DNA from: Runella sp. SP2 | Lineage (GTDB): Bacteria > Bacteroidota > Bacteroidia > Cytophagales > Spirosomataceae | Direction: 5' to 3' | DNA length: 64,000 bases | Assembly (NCBI RefSeq): GCF_003711225.1 | Contig: NZ_CP031030.1 | Coordinates: forward strand, 1,922,001-1,986,000 | Part shown: positions 7,233 to 16,989 of the stretch, piece by piece | How positions within the stretch are numbered: position 1 is the stretch's first letter | Layout of the letters: every line of letters starts with the position of its first letter | Notes under the pieces: model-generated | Told to the model about the DNA's origin: nothing | The model's database searches: none | What the model saw: only the letters and a program-made list of their open reading frames with translations | Position numbers and translations under genes: made by a program

Positions 7233-9530
7233 ATGAAGTATAGCTATTTCGTCGTCGCTGCGTTGATTCTTAGTATTACAGCCTGTACTACATCGAAACC
7301 TACTCCTCCACCGCCAACCCAGTCTGAGCCTACGATTCTGACCATTGGCGGGAAAAAAATCACAACCGATGAGTTTTTTCAGTCATTTACCAAAAACCAG
7401 TTTTCGGACGATACCACCAAGCCCACGGGCATTAGCGAATACCTACAACTTTACACAAACCTTAAATTAAAAGTATTGGGTGCTCAAAGCGCAGGGCTTG
7501 ATACTGCGGCTAGCTTTCGCGAAGAAATGGCGTCTTATCGTCAGCAACTTGCGCAACCGTACTTGATGGATAAAGCGTTGGTGGATAATTTGGTGGCGGA
7601 GGCTTACGAACGTATGAAGCAAGAAGTTCGTATCGCGCACATTATGCTCCCTGTTTCACCTGATGCTTTACCTGCGGACACGCTGTCTGTGTTTCGTGCG
7701 ATAAGTGAACTTCGTGGGCGCATCATTCAGAAAGAAATTGATTTTGAAAGTGCCGCCAAACAATATTCCAAAGATCCCATTTCAAGTCCAAAAGGGGGCG
7801 ATTTAGAAAGTTATTTTCCCGTTTTTAAAACTATTTACCCTTTTGAAACAGCCGCTTTTACGCTTCCAGTTGGACAAGTGTCAAATCCTGTGCGTTCGCG
7901 GGCGGGTTATCACCTGATTAAAGTACTTGAACGCCGTCCTGCGCGTGGAAAAGTACAGGTGGCGCATATTTTGGTGAGCGTTAGTTCGAGCGCAACGGAA
8001 GCGGGAAAAGCCGCGGCAAAAGCCAAGGCAGAAAAAGCGGCGGCCTTGCTTCAACAAGAAGCGTGGGAAATTGTGTGTCGTGATTATTCTGATGATGCCA
8101 CCACCAAAAACGAAGGAGGTGTTCTGCGCGAATTTGGGCCAAGTGAAATGGTGCCTGAGTTTGAGAATATGGCATTTTCTTTGAAAAACGTGGGTGATAT
8201 TTCGGCGCCGTTTCAATCAAATTACGGTTGGCATATTGTCAAATTACTTTCCAAAAAGCCCATTGAATCATTTGCCGAGGCGGCTCCTCAGATTCGCCAA
8301 AAAGTAACTACCGATTCAAGAAGTGAAGTAATCCAACAAGCACTTATCAAAAAGTTAAGAGCTTCTTATAAAATAGTAGAAGCTGAACCAATTCGTGAAG
8401 CAGCCCTTGCCAAATTTGATTCTTCAATCTTAAACGGACAGTGGAAGTTTATCGAACCTCTCAGCGCAACGCTTGATAAAAAAGAGCTGTTTCGCATTGA
8501 TAATGAGTCGTTTTTGGTAAATCAGTTTTTGGAATACGTACGCGATTTTCAGCGACCTGCTGCGCCAAACTCGTCGCCGTTGGTGGTTGGGCAACGTTAT
8601 TATCGTACGTATTTGGAGAAAAGGCTGATTGAAGTCGAAGAGAAAAATTTGGACAAAAAATACCCTGAATTTAAAGCACTTGTAACGGAAATGAACGATG
8701 GTTTGTTGTTTTCTCAAACCATGGAAGCCAACGTTTGGCAGCCGTCATTGTCGGATACCCTCGGACAGCGGAAACTTTGGGAGCAAAACAAACAGAAATA
8801 CCAGTATCCAGAGCGCGCACTAGCGACCATTTTGGTGTCGGATAGCGACTCGTTACTGAAACGTGCGCAAGAATCGCTCAAGTCTGCGCCTTATCAGCTT
8901 CGTCGCAAGGGTACAGACCTCATTTTTGATTCAAAATCGACGATATTGACCGAAAAACACCGCGAAGCGTTGGTGGATGTGGCAATGACATTGATGAACA
9001 ACGAAAACTATGTGGTAGAGGTATCGTCGTTTGCAGGAGCAGAAGAAGCAGACTCGGTGTCGGCGGCTCGCCTGAAAAATGCCATCAAGGCTTTGTCAGG
9101 TGATGGTGTATCGTTGACGCGAATTATTGAAAAAGACAATGGTAAATACAAACCCGTAGCAACCGATACGCGCAACCGCCGAATTAGTTTCCAGTATTTT
9201 AGTAGCTCTAAAAAAGACCTCGAAAAAGCGCTGAATGCCCAGAAGACAGGAGTAATTAGCATCACAGATGGTGCTTTTGCGAAAGGAACAAATGCGTACT
9301 TAAATGCGGGCCGTTGGGAAGCTGGAATGCAACAAGTAAACGTAAATGGGAAAAAAGTCGTTATTAACATTGAAAAAATTGAACCCGCTCGTATCAAAAC
9401 TTTTAATGAAGCGCGTGGAGCAGTGATAAATGATTTCCAAAAACAACTCGAAACGAATTGGCTTAATCAATTGCGTCAAAAATTTGGCGTACAAGTAAAC
9501 GAAGAAGAATTGCGTAAACTGTCAAAATAA
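7233..9530 (+). CDS. Peptidyl-prolyl cis-trans isomerase lipoprotein with two parvulin domains
   Basis: 765 residues. A lipobox (LSITACTT) marks an envelope lipoprotein. Two parvulin-type PPIase domains follow: one around residues 130-235 (RIAHIMLPVS, DFESAAKQYSKDP, GGDLESYFPVF, VRSRAGYHLIKVLERRPA) and one around 240-345 (VQVAHILVSVS, GGVLREFGPSEMVPEFENMAFSL, YGWHIVKLL). The C-terminal 400 residues carry an OmpA-like-looking stretch (LIFDSKSTILTEKHREALVDVA) and no clear enzyme motif. It likely folds or holds outer-membrane proteins in the periplasm. The next gene is a second parvulin protein 19 bases downstream. Confidence 0.88.
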   Translation: MKYSYFVVAALILSITACTTSKPTPPPPTQSEPTILTIGGKKITTDEFFQSFTKNQFSDDTTKPTGISEYLQLYTNLKLKVLGAQSAGLDTAASFREEMASYRQQLAQPYLMDKALVDNLVAEAYERMKQEVRIAHIMLPVSPDALPADTLSVFRAISELRGRIIQKEIDFESAAKQYSKDPISSPKGGDLESYFPVFKTIYPFETAAFTLPVGQVSNPVRSRAGYHLIKVLERRPARGKVQVAHILVSVSSSATEAGKAAAKAKAEKAAALLQQEAWEIVCRDYSDDATTKNEGGVLREFGPSEMVPEFENMAFSLKNVGDISAPFQSNYGWHIVKLLSKKPIESFAEAAPQIRQKVTTDSRSEVIQQALIKKLRASYKIVEAEPIREAALAKFDSSILNGQWKFIEPLSATLDKKELFRIDNESFLVNQFLEYVRDFQRPAAPNSSPLVVGQRYYRTYLEKRLIEVEEKNLDKKYPEFKALVTEMNDGLLFSQTMEANVWQPSLSDTLGQRKLWEQNKQKYQYPERALATILVSDSDSLLKRAQESLKSAPYQLRRKGTDLIFDSKSTILTEKHREALVDVAMTLMNNENYVVEVSSFAGAEEADSVSAARLKNAIKALSGDGVSLTRIIEKDNGKYKPVATDTRNRRISFQYFSSSKKDLEKALNAQKTGVISITDGAFAKGTNAYLNAGRWEAGMQQVNVNGKKVVINIEKIEPARIKTFNEARGAVINDFQKQLETNWLNQLRQKFGVQVNEEELRKLSK

Positions 9531-9549
9531 GCAGTCCATTTAGTATTAT

Positions 9550-10917
9550 ATGAAAAATACCCTCATTCAAAGACTCAGTAGCCTAACCCTTGTATTGGTG
9601 TTCGTTAGTTGCCTTTCAGGCTGGTCACAAGGGAAAAGTGTCAGTGTAAATAAAGTGATTGGAAAGGTAGATAACTACTATATCCTTCGCTCTGACCTTG
9701 AAAACCTTATTTTACAATACCAACAACAAAACCAACCTGCCCCCAACCAATGCCAAGCGTTGGAAAGTTTGATTATCCGTAAAATGCTCCTTGCCAAAGC
9801 TGAAATCGACTCGGTTGAGGTGGAGGATAAACAAATTGATAACCAAATTTCGGCGCGGATGGACTACATGGCCAAACGCTTTGGTTCAGAAAAGAACATT
9901 GTGGAAGCGTATGGGAAAAGCATTGAGACGCTAAAAGCAGAACTTCGTAGTGAAATCAAGGAAGAAATGCTTTCCGACAAAATGCAAAGCAAAATTACGG
10001 AGGCCATCAAAGTAACACCGAGCGAGGTTCGTAAGTTTTTTAATTCCATTCCAAAAGACAGTTTGCCGTTTATTCCTGCGGAGGTAGAAATTGGACAAAT
10101 TGTGCGTTTTGCGAAAGTAACTAAAGCGCAGAAAGACGAACTTCGTAACAAGTTGTTGGATTTTAAGCAACGCGTTGAAAAAGGAGAAGATTTTTCTGGC
10201 TTGGCGTCGGCGTATTCAGAAGACATTGGTTCGGCACAACAAGGCGGAGATTTGGGATTTGCCAAGCGTGGAATGATGGTGCCAGAGTTTGAAGGTGCAG
10301 CGTTGAAGCTAAAGCCTAATGAAATTTCGGAACCGATTGAGTCAGAATTTGGCTTACACTTGATTCAGTTACTTGAAATTCGAGGGGCAGAATACCACGC
10401 GCGCCATATTTTGTTGCGTCCTGATTACAACCGCATGGATTTGAGTGATCCACAGCGTGTTTTGGATAGCCTAAACCGAGTGATTAAAACAGACACAACG
10501 GTTAAATTTGAAAGATTGGCCAAAGATTGGTCGGAAGATAAAAACACTGCCGACGCGGGAGGGCTCATCAAAGATGCACAATCGGGTGCGTCGCGCTTGC
10601 CATTGGATGCTTCGATGGATTATAACTTGTATATGATGTTAGATACCATGAAAGTTGGCACGATAAGTGCGCCATTGAACTACCGTACGGACGATGGTAA
10701 AACGGCCATGCGTATCGTCTATTATAAGAGTAAGTCAGAACCGCACACGGCGAGTTTGAAGTTAGACTTTGAAAAAATTAATAACATTGTTTTGGCAAAC
10801 AAAAAAACAAAGGCTGTGGATGAGTGGTTTAAAAAAGCAGTAGCTGACGTATTTATCAAAGTTGAACCTGAGTACCAAGGATGTCGAATATTCGGCATTT
10901 CCCCCGATGACAATTGA
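9550..10917 (+). CDS. SurA-like periplasmic peptidyl-prolyl isomerase
   Basis: 455 residues with a Sec signal ending near SGWSQG. The SurA-type N-terminal chaperone part (NKVIGKVDNYYILRSDLENL) is followed by two parvulin domains: VEIGQIVRFAKVT ... GGDLGFAKRGMMVPEFEGAALKLKPNE ... FGLHLIQLLEIRG, then YHARHILLRPDYN ... WSEDKNTADAGGLI. SurA proteins escort beta-barrel precursors to the outer membrane. The tandem of two PPIase genes followed by moxR suggests one operon for envelope protein handling. Confidence 0.9.
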   Translation: MKNTLIQRLSSLTLVLVFVSCLSGWSQGKSVSVNKVIGKVDNYYILRSDLENLILQYQQQNQPAPNQCQALESLIIRKMLLAKAEIDSVEVEDKQIDNQISARMDYMAKRFGSEKNIVEAYGKSIETLKAELRSEIKEEMLSDKMQSKITEAIKVTPSEVRKFFNSIPKDSLPFIPAEVEIGQIVRFAKVTKAQKDELRNKLLDFKQRVEKGEDFSGLASAYSEDIGSAQQGGDLGFAKRGMMVPEFEGAALKLKPNEISEPIESEFGLHLIQLLEIRGAEYHARHILLRPDYNRMDLSDPQRVLDSLNRVIKTDTTVKFERLAKDWSEDKNTADAGGLIKDAQSGASRLPLDASMDYNLYMMLDTMKVGTISAPLNYRTDDGKTAMRIVYYKSKSEPHTASLKLDFEKINNIVLANKKTKAVDEWFKKAVADVFIKVEPEYQGCRIFGISPDDN

Positions 10918-10963
10918 AAAAATTAAATCCCCCATCTGTTAACTCATAAACCCTTTAGATGAA

Positions 10964-11926
10964 ATGAAGTTTAGTTCTGACGTTGCAGCTGCCGAAGCTT
11001 TGAAAGAATCCTATGAAAAACTCCGCACCGAGATTGGAAAAGTGATTGTAGGTCAAGATGAAACCGTACGTTTACTTTTGACAGCCATTTTTTGTCAAGG
11101 ACATTGTCTGCTTGTGGGGGTACCAGGGTTAGCAAAAACCCTGTTGATTCAGACAATTTCAAACGCACTTGATTTAAGTTTTAACCGTATTCAGTTTACG
11201 CCCGACTTGATGCCTTCGGATATTTTGGGGTCGGAAACTTTAGACAACGAGCGTAATTTTCGTTTTGTGCGCGGTCCAGTGTTTGCCAATATCATTTTGG
11301 CCGATGAGATTAACCGTACTCCGCCCAAAACGCAATCGGCGCTTTTGGAAGCAATGCAAGAATATGCCGTGACGGTGTCAGGTCAAAAGCACGCGTTGAG
11401 CCGTCCGTTCTTTGTGTTAGCTACGCAAAACCCCATCGAACAAGAAGGAACGTATCCACTTCCTGAAGCTCAATTGGACCGTTTTATGTTTATGGTCACC
11501 TTGGATTATCCTTCATTCCAAGAAGAATTAAACATCGTAAAAGCAACCACCGCCGACAGCAAACCAACGGTAAACAAAGTAATCTCAGGGGCTGAAATTG
11601 AGGCATTCCAACACTTAGTTCGACGCGTACCTGTGGCAGATAATGTGGTAGAATATGCCGTAAAATTGGTTCATAAAACCCGTCCCAACGGAGAGTTTGC
11701 AAGCGCAGATACCAAGAGCTATTTGGAATGGGGTGCGGGCCCGCGTGCGTCGCAAAACCTCATTTTGGCGGCCAAATGTAATGCCCTTATCAATGGCAAG
11801 TATTCACCTGACATTGAGGATGTGAAAGCAGTGGCGGCACCTATTTTGCGCCACCGTATCGTGCGTAATTTTAGGGCCGAAGCCGAAGGCATTTCATCTA
11901 ATGAAATCATCAAACGATTGGTCTAA
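10964..11926 (+). CDS. MoxR-family AAA+ ATPase
   Basis: 320 residues, standard MoxR length. The Walker A region is GVPGLAKTLL, the Walker B and following helix are ADEINRTPPKTQSALLEAMQE, and sensor 1 is ATQNPIEQEGTYPLPEAQLDRF, all typical of MoxR. These ATPases act as chaperones that activate partner proteins, often with a von Willebrand A domain; no such partner follows here, the gene is closed by a terminator. It sits 46 bases after the SurA-like gene. Confidence 0.93.
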   Translation: MKFSSDVAAAEALKESYEKLRTEIGKVIVGQDETVRLLLTAIFCQGHCLLVGVPGLAKTLLIQTISNALDLSFNRIQFTPDLMPSDILGSETLDNERNFRFVRGPVFANIILADEINRTPPKTQSALLEAMQEYAVTVSGQKHALSRPFFVLATQNPIEQEGTYPLPEAQLDRFMFMVTLDYPSFQEELNIVKATTADSKPTVNKVISGAEIEAFQHLVRRVPVADNVVEYAVKLVHKTRPNGEFASADTKSYLEWGAGPRASQNLILAAKCNALINGKYSPDIEDVKAVAAPILRHRIVRNFRAEAEGISSNEIIKRLV

Positions 11927-11954
11927 ATTTTGTTAATAAATAGTCGTCATTTTG

Positions 11955-11989
11955 GCCGTCTATTCCCCATTTAGAGGAGAATAGACGGC
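11955..11989 (+). terminator. Rho-independent terminator after moxR
   Basis: An 11-bp perfect stem GCCGTCTATTC / GAATAGACGGC with a 13-base loop, followed by TTTCTGTTTGT. Confidence 0.8.
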
Positions 11990-12121
11990 TTTCTGTTTGT
12001 ATGCCTTTCTGCCGTTTAGAAACTTATCGGGTAGGTTTATGACAAAAACTCAATTAATTAGTACGACAAATGATTTTCGTTCGTACCTTGCAACCCCAAA
12101 ATCAACCTCCAATTAACCGTT

Positions 12122-14392
12122 ATGCCTCCAAAAATTCGCAAAGAGGACGCGCTTTACTACCACTCGAAGGGCCGCCCTGGCAAAATTCAAGTTGTGCCAA
12201 CCAAAGAGACCAACAACCAACTCGACTTGTCTTTGGCATATTCTCCTGGCGTTGCCGAACCCTGTATGGAGATTCACCGCAATGTCGAGGATGTCTATAA
12301 GTACACCGCCAAAGGTAACTTGGTAGCTGTTATTAGTAACGGAACCGCCGTGTTAGGCTTGGGTAATATTGGCCCAGAAGCTGGCAAACCCGTGATGGAA
12401 GGGAAGGGCCTTCTGTTTAAAATATATGCCGATATCGACGTGTTTGACATCGAACTTAACACCGAAAACGTGGACGAGTTTGTGCGGACTGTCAAAATTA
12501 TGGAGCCAACCTTCGGGGGAGTAAACCTTGAAGACATTAAGGCACCAGAGTGTTTTGAGATTGAACGACGCCTCAAAGCCGAACTGAACATTCCTGTCAT
12601 GCACGACGACCAGCACGGTACGGCCATCATTAGTGCGGCTGCTTTGCTGAATGGCCTTGAAATTGTGGGCAAAAAAGTCGAAGATATTCGCATCGTTGTT
12701 TCGGGGGCGGGCGCTTCTGCTAGTTCGTGTACCAAACTGTACATGGCATTGGGCATTCGCCGCGAGAATGTCGATATGTTTGATAGCAAAGGGCATATCA
12801 ACACCGCCCGTACGGATCTTGATGATCTTAAAAAAGAATTTGCTTCAGAGCGCCGTTTTGCTTCCTTGGCAGAGGCAATGGTAGGAGCCGATTTGTTTTT
12901 AGGTTTGTCAAAAGCCAATGTTGTGTCGCAAGACATGGTACGCTCAATGGCCAAAGACCCCATGGTATTTGCGATGGCCAACCCTGATCCTGAAATTCCG
13001 TATCCCGACGCGGTAGAAGCCCGCGAGGACGTGATTATGGCTACAGGTCGTTCGGATTATCCCAACCAAGTGAATAACGTACTTGGATTTCCGTACATTT
13101 TCCGTGGAGCATTGGACGTGCGTGCCAGTGAAATTAATGAAGAAATGAAATTGGCAGCAGTGCGCGCATTGGCTGAATTGACCAAAAAGCCCGTACCAGA
13201 TATTGTCAATTTAGCTTATAATACAACCAACTTGACATTTGGGCGGGAGTACATCATTCCCAAACCTGTTGACCCGCGCTTGCTTACCACCGTAGCACCT
13301 GCCGTTGCCAAAGCAGCGATGGACAGCGGGGTTGCCAAAAGCCCTATTGCCGATTGGGATGCGTACATTCAGCAGTTGGAAAAGCGCCTAGGCCAAGACA
13401 ATCAGATTTCAAGAGTGATTATCAGCAAAGCCCGTAAAGCACCAAAACGCGTTGTGTTTGCGGACGCTGAAAATGTGCAAGTACTCAAAGCTGCCCAACA
13501 AGTACGCGACGAAGGAATTGCATTCCCTATATTGCTTGGGAAAGAGGAGCGTATTCGCGCTATCATTGAAGCGAATAAACTTGACATGGCCGATGTGCCT
13601 GTGATTGACCCATACAGCTCCGAACAAGCGGAAAACATTGATCGCTATGCTGAAGCGTATTTCAAAAAACGCCAACGCAAAGGGGTCAACCTCATTGAAG
13701 CGCGGAAAATGATGTACTATCGTAGTTCGTTTGGGGCAATGATGGTGGAAATGGGCGAAGCCGATGCCCTGATTTCTGGTTTGACTCGCAACTATCCTGA
13801 CACGATTCGCCCTTCGCTCCAAATCATCGGAAAAGAACCTGGCGTGACAAAAGTGGCAGGGATGTACATCCTTCTGACGCGCCGTGGGCCGTTGTTCTTG
13901 GCTGATACGACAGTCAACTTTAATCCGACGGTAGATGAGGTAGTCGAAATTACGGAACTTACGGCACGGGCAGTAGAGCGTTTTAATATCAAACCACGCA
14001 TTGCGTTGCTCACGTATTCTAACTTTGGAAGTGCCAAAGGAGAAGATGCTGAAAAAATGAGCGCAGCCGTGGCAAAACTCCACGCGAAGCATCCAGACAT
14101 GATTGTGGACGGTGAAATGCAAGCGCACTTACCTTTTGATACGGAACTGTTGCGTACCAACCACCCTTTCTCAAAATTGGTGGACGACGGTGCAAATACC
14201 CTTATCTTCCCTAATCTTTCGGCGAGTAACATCGCTTATAACTTGTTGAAAGAAGTAGGAGAGTACGAAGCCATCGGGCCGTTGTTGTTGGGTATGGGCA
14301 AGCCAGTGTACGTGTTACAGTTGGGTAGTTCGGTACGTGAAATTGTCAACATGGTGGCCATCGCAGTAGTGGAGGCGCAGATGAAGCAATAA
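12122..14392 (+). CDS. maeB: NADP-dependent malic enzyme with phosphotransacetylase-like C-terminal domain
   Basis: 756 residues, the length of the two-domain bacterial MaeB. The malic domain holds LSLAYSPGVAEPC (catalytic Tyr), VMHDDQHGTAIISAAALLNGL and the Rossmann motif VVSGAGASASSC. From about residue 430 (VIISKARKAPKRVVFADAENVQVL) a phosphate-acetyltransferase-like domain runs to the end, normally regulatory and binding acetyl-CoA. The enzyme converts malate to pyruvate and CO2 while making NADPH. It is flanked by terminators on both sides and so is monocistronic. Confidence 0.95.
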   Translation: MPPKIRKEDALYYHSKGRPGKIQVVPTKETNNQLDLSLAYSPGVAEPCMEIHRNVEDVYKYTAKGNLVAVISNGTAVLGLGNIGPEAGKPVMEGKGLLFKIYADIDVFDIELNTENVDEFVRTVKIMEPTFGGVNLEDIKAPECFEIERRLKAELNIPVMHDDQHGTAIISAAALLNGLEIVGKKVEDIRIVVSGAGASASSCTKLYMALGIRRENVDMFDSKGHINTARTDLDDLKKEFASERRFASLAEAMVGADLFLGLSKANVVSQDMVRSMAKDPMVFAMANPDPEIPYPDAVEAREDVIMATGRSDYPNQVNNVLGFPYIFRGALDVRASEINEEMKLAAVRALAELTKKPVPDIVNLAYNTTNLTFGREYIIPKPVDPRLLTTVAPAVAKAAMDSGVAKSPIADWDAYIQQLEKRLGQDNQISRVIISKARKAPKRVVFADAENVQVLKAAQQVRDEGIAFPILLGKEERIRAIIEANKLDMADVPVIDPYSSEQAENIDRYAEAYFKKRQRKGVNLIEARKMMYYRSSFGAMMVEMGEADALISGLTRNYPDTIRPSLQIIGKEPGVTKVAGMYILLTRRGPLFLADTTVNFNPTVDEVVEITELTARAVERFNIKPRIALLTYSNFGSAKGEDAEKMSAAVAKLHAKHPDMIVDGEMQAHLPFDTELLRTNHPFSKLVDDGANTLIFPNLSASNIAYNLLKEVGEYEAIGPLLLGMGKPVYVLQLGSSVREIVNMVAIAVVEAQMKQ

Positions 14393-14443
14393 GTTTGTAG
14401 GTTTCCTGTGTGAGGTTTCGGGTTTCCTGTTTGGAGTTAAAGT

Positions 14444-14487
14444 GGCGGCGGTTACTAATAACCGCCGCCAAGGTTTCTCAAAACCTT
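14444..14487 (+). terminator. Terminator plus TGAG-family hairpin after maeB
   Basis: GGCGGCGGTTA at 14444-14454 pairs with TAACCGCCGCC at 14459-14469 around a 4-base loop. It abuts an 18-bp hairpin at 14470-14487, AAGGTTT-CTCA-AAACCTT, of the dispersed family seen also near 31.2, 43.6, 51.6 and 55.3 kb; TTTTC follows. Confidence 0.75.
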
Positions 14488-14556
14488 TTCCTGATTTTTA
14501 TCATAGTTTGAATACGCAGCGATAGCTAGATTTGGCTTCAACCCAAATGAAATAGT

Positions 14557-15255
14557 ATGGCTGCACTACATGATTTTATTGATACCGACAAAACTTACCA
14601 ATTGGTCGTTGAAAGGTTCGGTGATTCTTCACTGCAAGACAAAGAGCAGAAAGCAGGAAGCAAAGTAATCGACATGAACCCTGAGCTTATTGAGCTCATT
14701 TTAGATTTATACAATAACGAAGAAGACTTCCCTTTTGAAAAAATGCAGAAGTTCTCGATTGGAGAAATTCTTGCCTATTTACAAGCTACTCACCGTTATT
14801 ATCTTACCAAAAAACTTCCCGAAATTGAGCAGTCGTTAGTCCATATTTTTAGCAAATATGGACAAAGCCATCAGCTATTGGCGAGTTTGGCGTATTTCTT
14901 CAATGACTACAAGACCCATTTGATTGAGCATATTCGGATGGAGGAGAAAGAGCTGTTTCCTTATATTCAAAAACTCATTGAGGTTTCAAAACAGCCCGTC
15001 GAACTTCGGACTTCAGCCGAAAAAACGAACTTTAGTATCCAACAATTTATTGATTCCCACTCGCCTATCGAAGATGAGTTGCAAGAAGTAAGTCAGTTGA
15101 TTCGGCGTTATTCGGGCGAAGAATCCGTGCCTTTGCCGTATAAAATTTTCTTGAACCAAGTGGAGCTGTTTGAATTGGAATTACGTAAACACGCCATCAT
15201 CGAAGACCACGTTTTGGTGCCAATGGCGCTGGAACTGGAGCAGCAATTGAATTGA
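14557..15255 (+). CDS. Hemerythrin-like (HHE) domain protein
   Basis: 232 residues. Helices carry the diiron-type ligands: ATHRYYLTKKLPEIE, HLIEHIRMEEKELFPY, a later HSPIEDEL and finally KHAIIEDHVLVP, in the spacing of YtfE/RIC-type proteins. The start ATG at 14557 gives a short leading part without the ScdA Cys motif. RIC-like proteins repair iron-sulfur clusters damaged by nitric oxide or oxidants; the role here is inferred. The open frame of the downstream Hint cassette happens to begin immediately after this gene's stop codon in the same frame, which is probably chance or a scar of recombination. Confidence 0.85.
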   Translation: MAALHDFIDTDKTYQLVVERFGDSSLQDKEQKAGSKVIDMNPELIELILDLYNNEEDFPFEKMQKFSIGEILAYLQATHRYYLTKKLPEIEQSLVHIFSKYGQSHQLLASLAYFFNDYKTHLIEHIRMEEKELFPYIQKLIEVSKQPVELRTSAEKTNFSIQQFIDSHSPIEDELQEVSQLIRRYSGEESVPLPYKIFLNQVELFELELRKHAIIEDHVLVPMALELEQQLN

Positions 15256-15306
15256 GCCAACTTTTCGGAATACTTCCTCTTCCTTTTTTTAGTTTTATCT
15301 AAATGC

Positions 15307-15342
15307 AAACGCCAATGGTGTATCATACACTCATTGGCGTTT
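15307..15342 (+). terminator. Hairpin at the junction with the toxin-cassette island
   Basis: AAACGCCAATG at 15307-15317 pairs perfectly with CATTGGCGTTT at 15332-15342; inside it GTGTA pairs with TACAC. It sits between the hemerythrin gene and the first toxin cassette and overlaps the first codons of the open frame there, which supports the view that the cassette is a 5'-truncated fragment inserted after a terminator. Confidence 0.6.
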
Positions 15343-16347
15343 GACTATGTGGTGGCTCCCTTGACTACTGCTATTGCAAAACACGGGGCGGTATTGGTTC
15401 GTAAAGCCTTTGAGGATAAACTCAAAGTACCTAAGCCCGTTTGCGATGTTATTTTTACGGGTAACCTATGTTTTGTAGCAGTCACGCCTATTCGTATGGC
15501 CGACGGTAGCTATCGGCCTATTGAGTCAATAAAAGCAGGCGACCTCGTATGGAGTCGTGATGAATTTACGAAGCAGGAAACGGCTCAACATGTTCAGAAG
15601 CCTTTTAGCAATACGGCTCATCGTTTGGTGAAAGTAATCGCAGGAATAGATACCATTTTGACGACCCCTGAGCACCCGTTTTATGTGGAGAACAAGGGAA
15701 TGACTCAAGCGCAATTTCTCCACAAAGGCGATTTGTTTAGTACCGCGTCTCCTACTGAAGCTTCCTTGGCATTATTGCCGCACTTAGCCCGTAGCGGTAT
15801 AGCGGTAGATAGTATCCATTTGCTCGACAGTACCGTTGCGGTTTATAATTTTGAAGTTTCAAATTTCCATACCTATTTTGTAGGGAGTCAGAGTATTTGG
15901 GTTCATAATGCCAATTGTGGGCCGAAGCCGAAACTGCTCCATGAATTTGAAGTGGACTCTTTTACTGATTTACAATTTAATTTAGGGTCGAAATTTGACA
16001 ATCTAACTCCACATCACATTCCATCAGACAAATTTATGACTATTTTAAAGGGGAAATTTCCGACAGATTTAGCACATTACAGTCATGGCAATGGACTTTG
16101 CATTTTTCTTGAAGAAACTCTAAAAACATCAGGAACACGCCATGGTAGAACATACACAAAAGGTCATACAGTGGCTAACGACCCAAAAGGATATTACAAA
16201 ATGACACCGCTGCAAGCATTAGAATTTGATTTAGAAGATGTAAGACAAATTTTGAAAGATGATAAACTTTATGATGCCTCCGTAGAAGCTCAACTTCAAA
16301 AAATCAAATCAATGAATTTAAAATTATATCCCAATATATTCAAATAA
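15334..16347 (+). pseudogene. Orphan polymorphic-toxin tail 1: Hint domain plus xHH nuclease-like toxin domain
   Basis: The open frame begins right after the hemerythrin stop and contains no ATG before the conserved part; the only starts are TTG (15334). I read it as a headless toxin fragment. Residues 46-192 form a pretoxin-type Hint (intein-like autoprotease) domain: CFVAVTPIRMADGSYRPIES, GDLVWSRDE, TTPEHPFYVENKG, and the end VYNFEVSNFHTYFVGSQ ... VHNAN. The last about 140 residues are the toxin: TPHHIPSDKFM with a second cluster TRHGRTYT. The HH pair preceded by any residue is the signature of HNH/EndoVII-type nuclease toxins (AHH, GHH, LHH families). The immunity gene follows 19 bases later. 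Confidence 0.8.
15805..15921 (+). repeat. 117-bp direct repeat, copy 1 (Hint C-terminal tail)
   Basis: Identical to 16873-16989 except for two substitutions (G/A and C/T), without gaps. It encodes the last 39 residues of the Hint domain up to the variable toxin. Such a shared arm is what homologous recombination would use to swap toxin tips. Confidence 0.95.
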
Positions 16348-16366
16348 ACCATTTAACTACAATCTC

Positions 16367-16855
16367 ATGAAAAATTTAGAACAACTTCAAAAACGGCTCT
16401 TACAAATTAGATATGTCCGAGATGAAGAACGAGAAGAATACAGATCACTAATGGAAGAAATTTACAATTTAGGAAAAACAGAGGACGTGTTTCGAGTTCT
16501 TTGTTCTGGAGTTGTTGATGAAAGTGTAGATGCAAACAATGATGTTATATATGATGCCTGGAGAGAATATATTGAACATTTTTATCCATTATATGAAGAA
16601 GAAAAATACATCAATCAATTACTTAATAATGCTAATATTTTTATACCCCACGCAACCATGATTTTTTCTTATTTAATTTTTCGTTTACTAAATGATGAAA
16701 ATATTCAAAAAAAAATAATGAATGCGCTAGCAAATATTTCATCGGCTAACAATCCTAATTATTTTATCATAAAAGACATTTTTTTAAATAATTTAAAAAG
16801 AGACAAGCCGCATCCATTATCTAAAAATATTTTAGATTCTTTTAAAGAAGAGTAA
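16367..16855 (+). CDS. Probable immunity protein for toxin tail 1
   Basis: 162 residues, soluble, rich in Glu, Lys, Asn and Ile, apparently all-helical, with no signal peptide. The protein is clearly a paralogue of the one at 17476: both share the pattern N-x-F-[IL]-PHA followed by an FS-x-L-x-R helix. It directly follows an xHH toxin tail, the normal place for the cognate immunity protein. I cannot assign it to a named immunity family with certainty. Base composition is much more AT-rich than the flanking housekeeping genes, a usual sign of transferred toxin/immunity modules. Confidence 0.72.
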   Translation: MKNLEQLQKRLLQIRYVRDEEREEYRSLMEEIYNLGKTEDVFRVLCSGVVDESVDANNDVIYDAWREYIEHFYPLYEEEKYINQLLNNANIFIPHATMIFSYLIFRLLNDENIQKKIMNALANISSANNPNYFIIKDIFLNNLKRDKPHPLSKNILDSFKEE

Positions 16856-16872
16856 CATAACGTTATTATCAT

Positions 16873-16989
16873 GTAGATAGTATCCATTTGCTCGACAGTA
16901 CCGTTGCAGTTTATAATTTTGAAGTTTCAAATTTCCATACCTATTTTGTAGGGAGTCAGAGTATTTGGGTTTATAATGCCAATTGTGGG
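16873..16989 (+). repeat. 117-bp direct repeat, copy 2 (Hint C-terminal tail)
   Basis: Second copy of 15805-15921 with 115 of 117 bases the same. The duplicate begins 18 bases after the first immunity gene; nothing upstream of the Hint tail was brought along. Confidence 0.95.
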
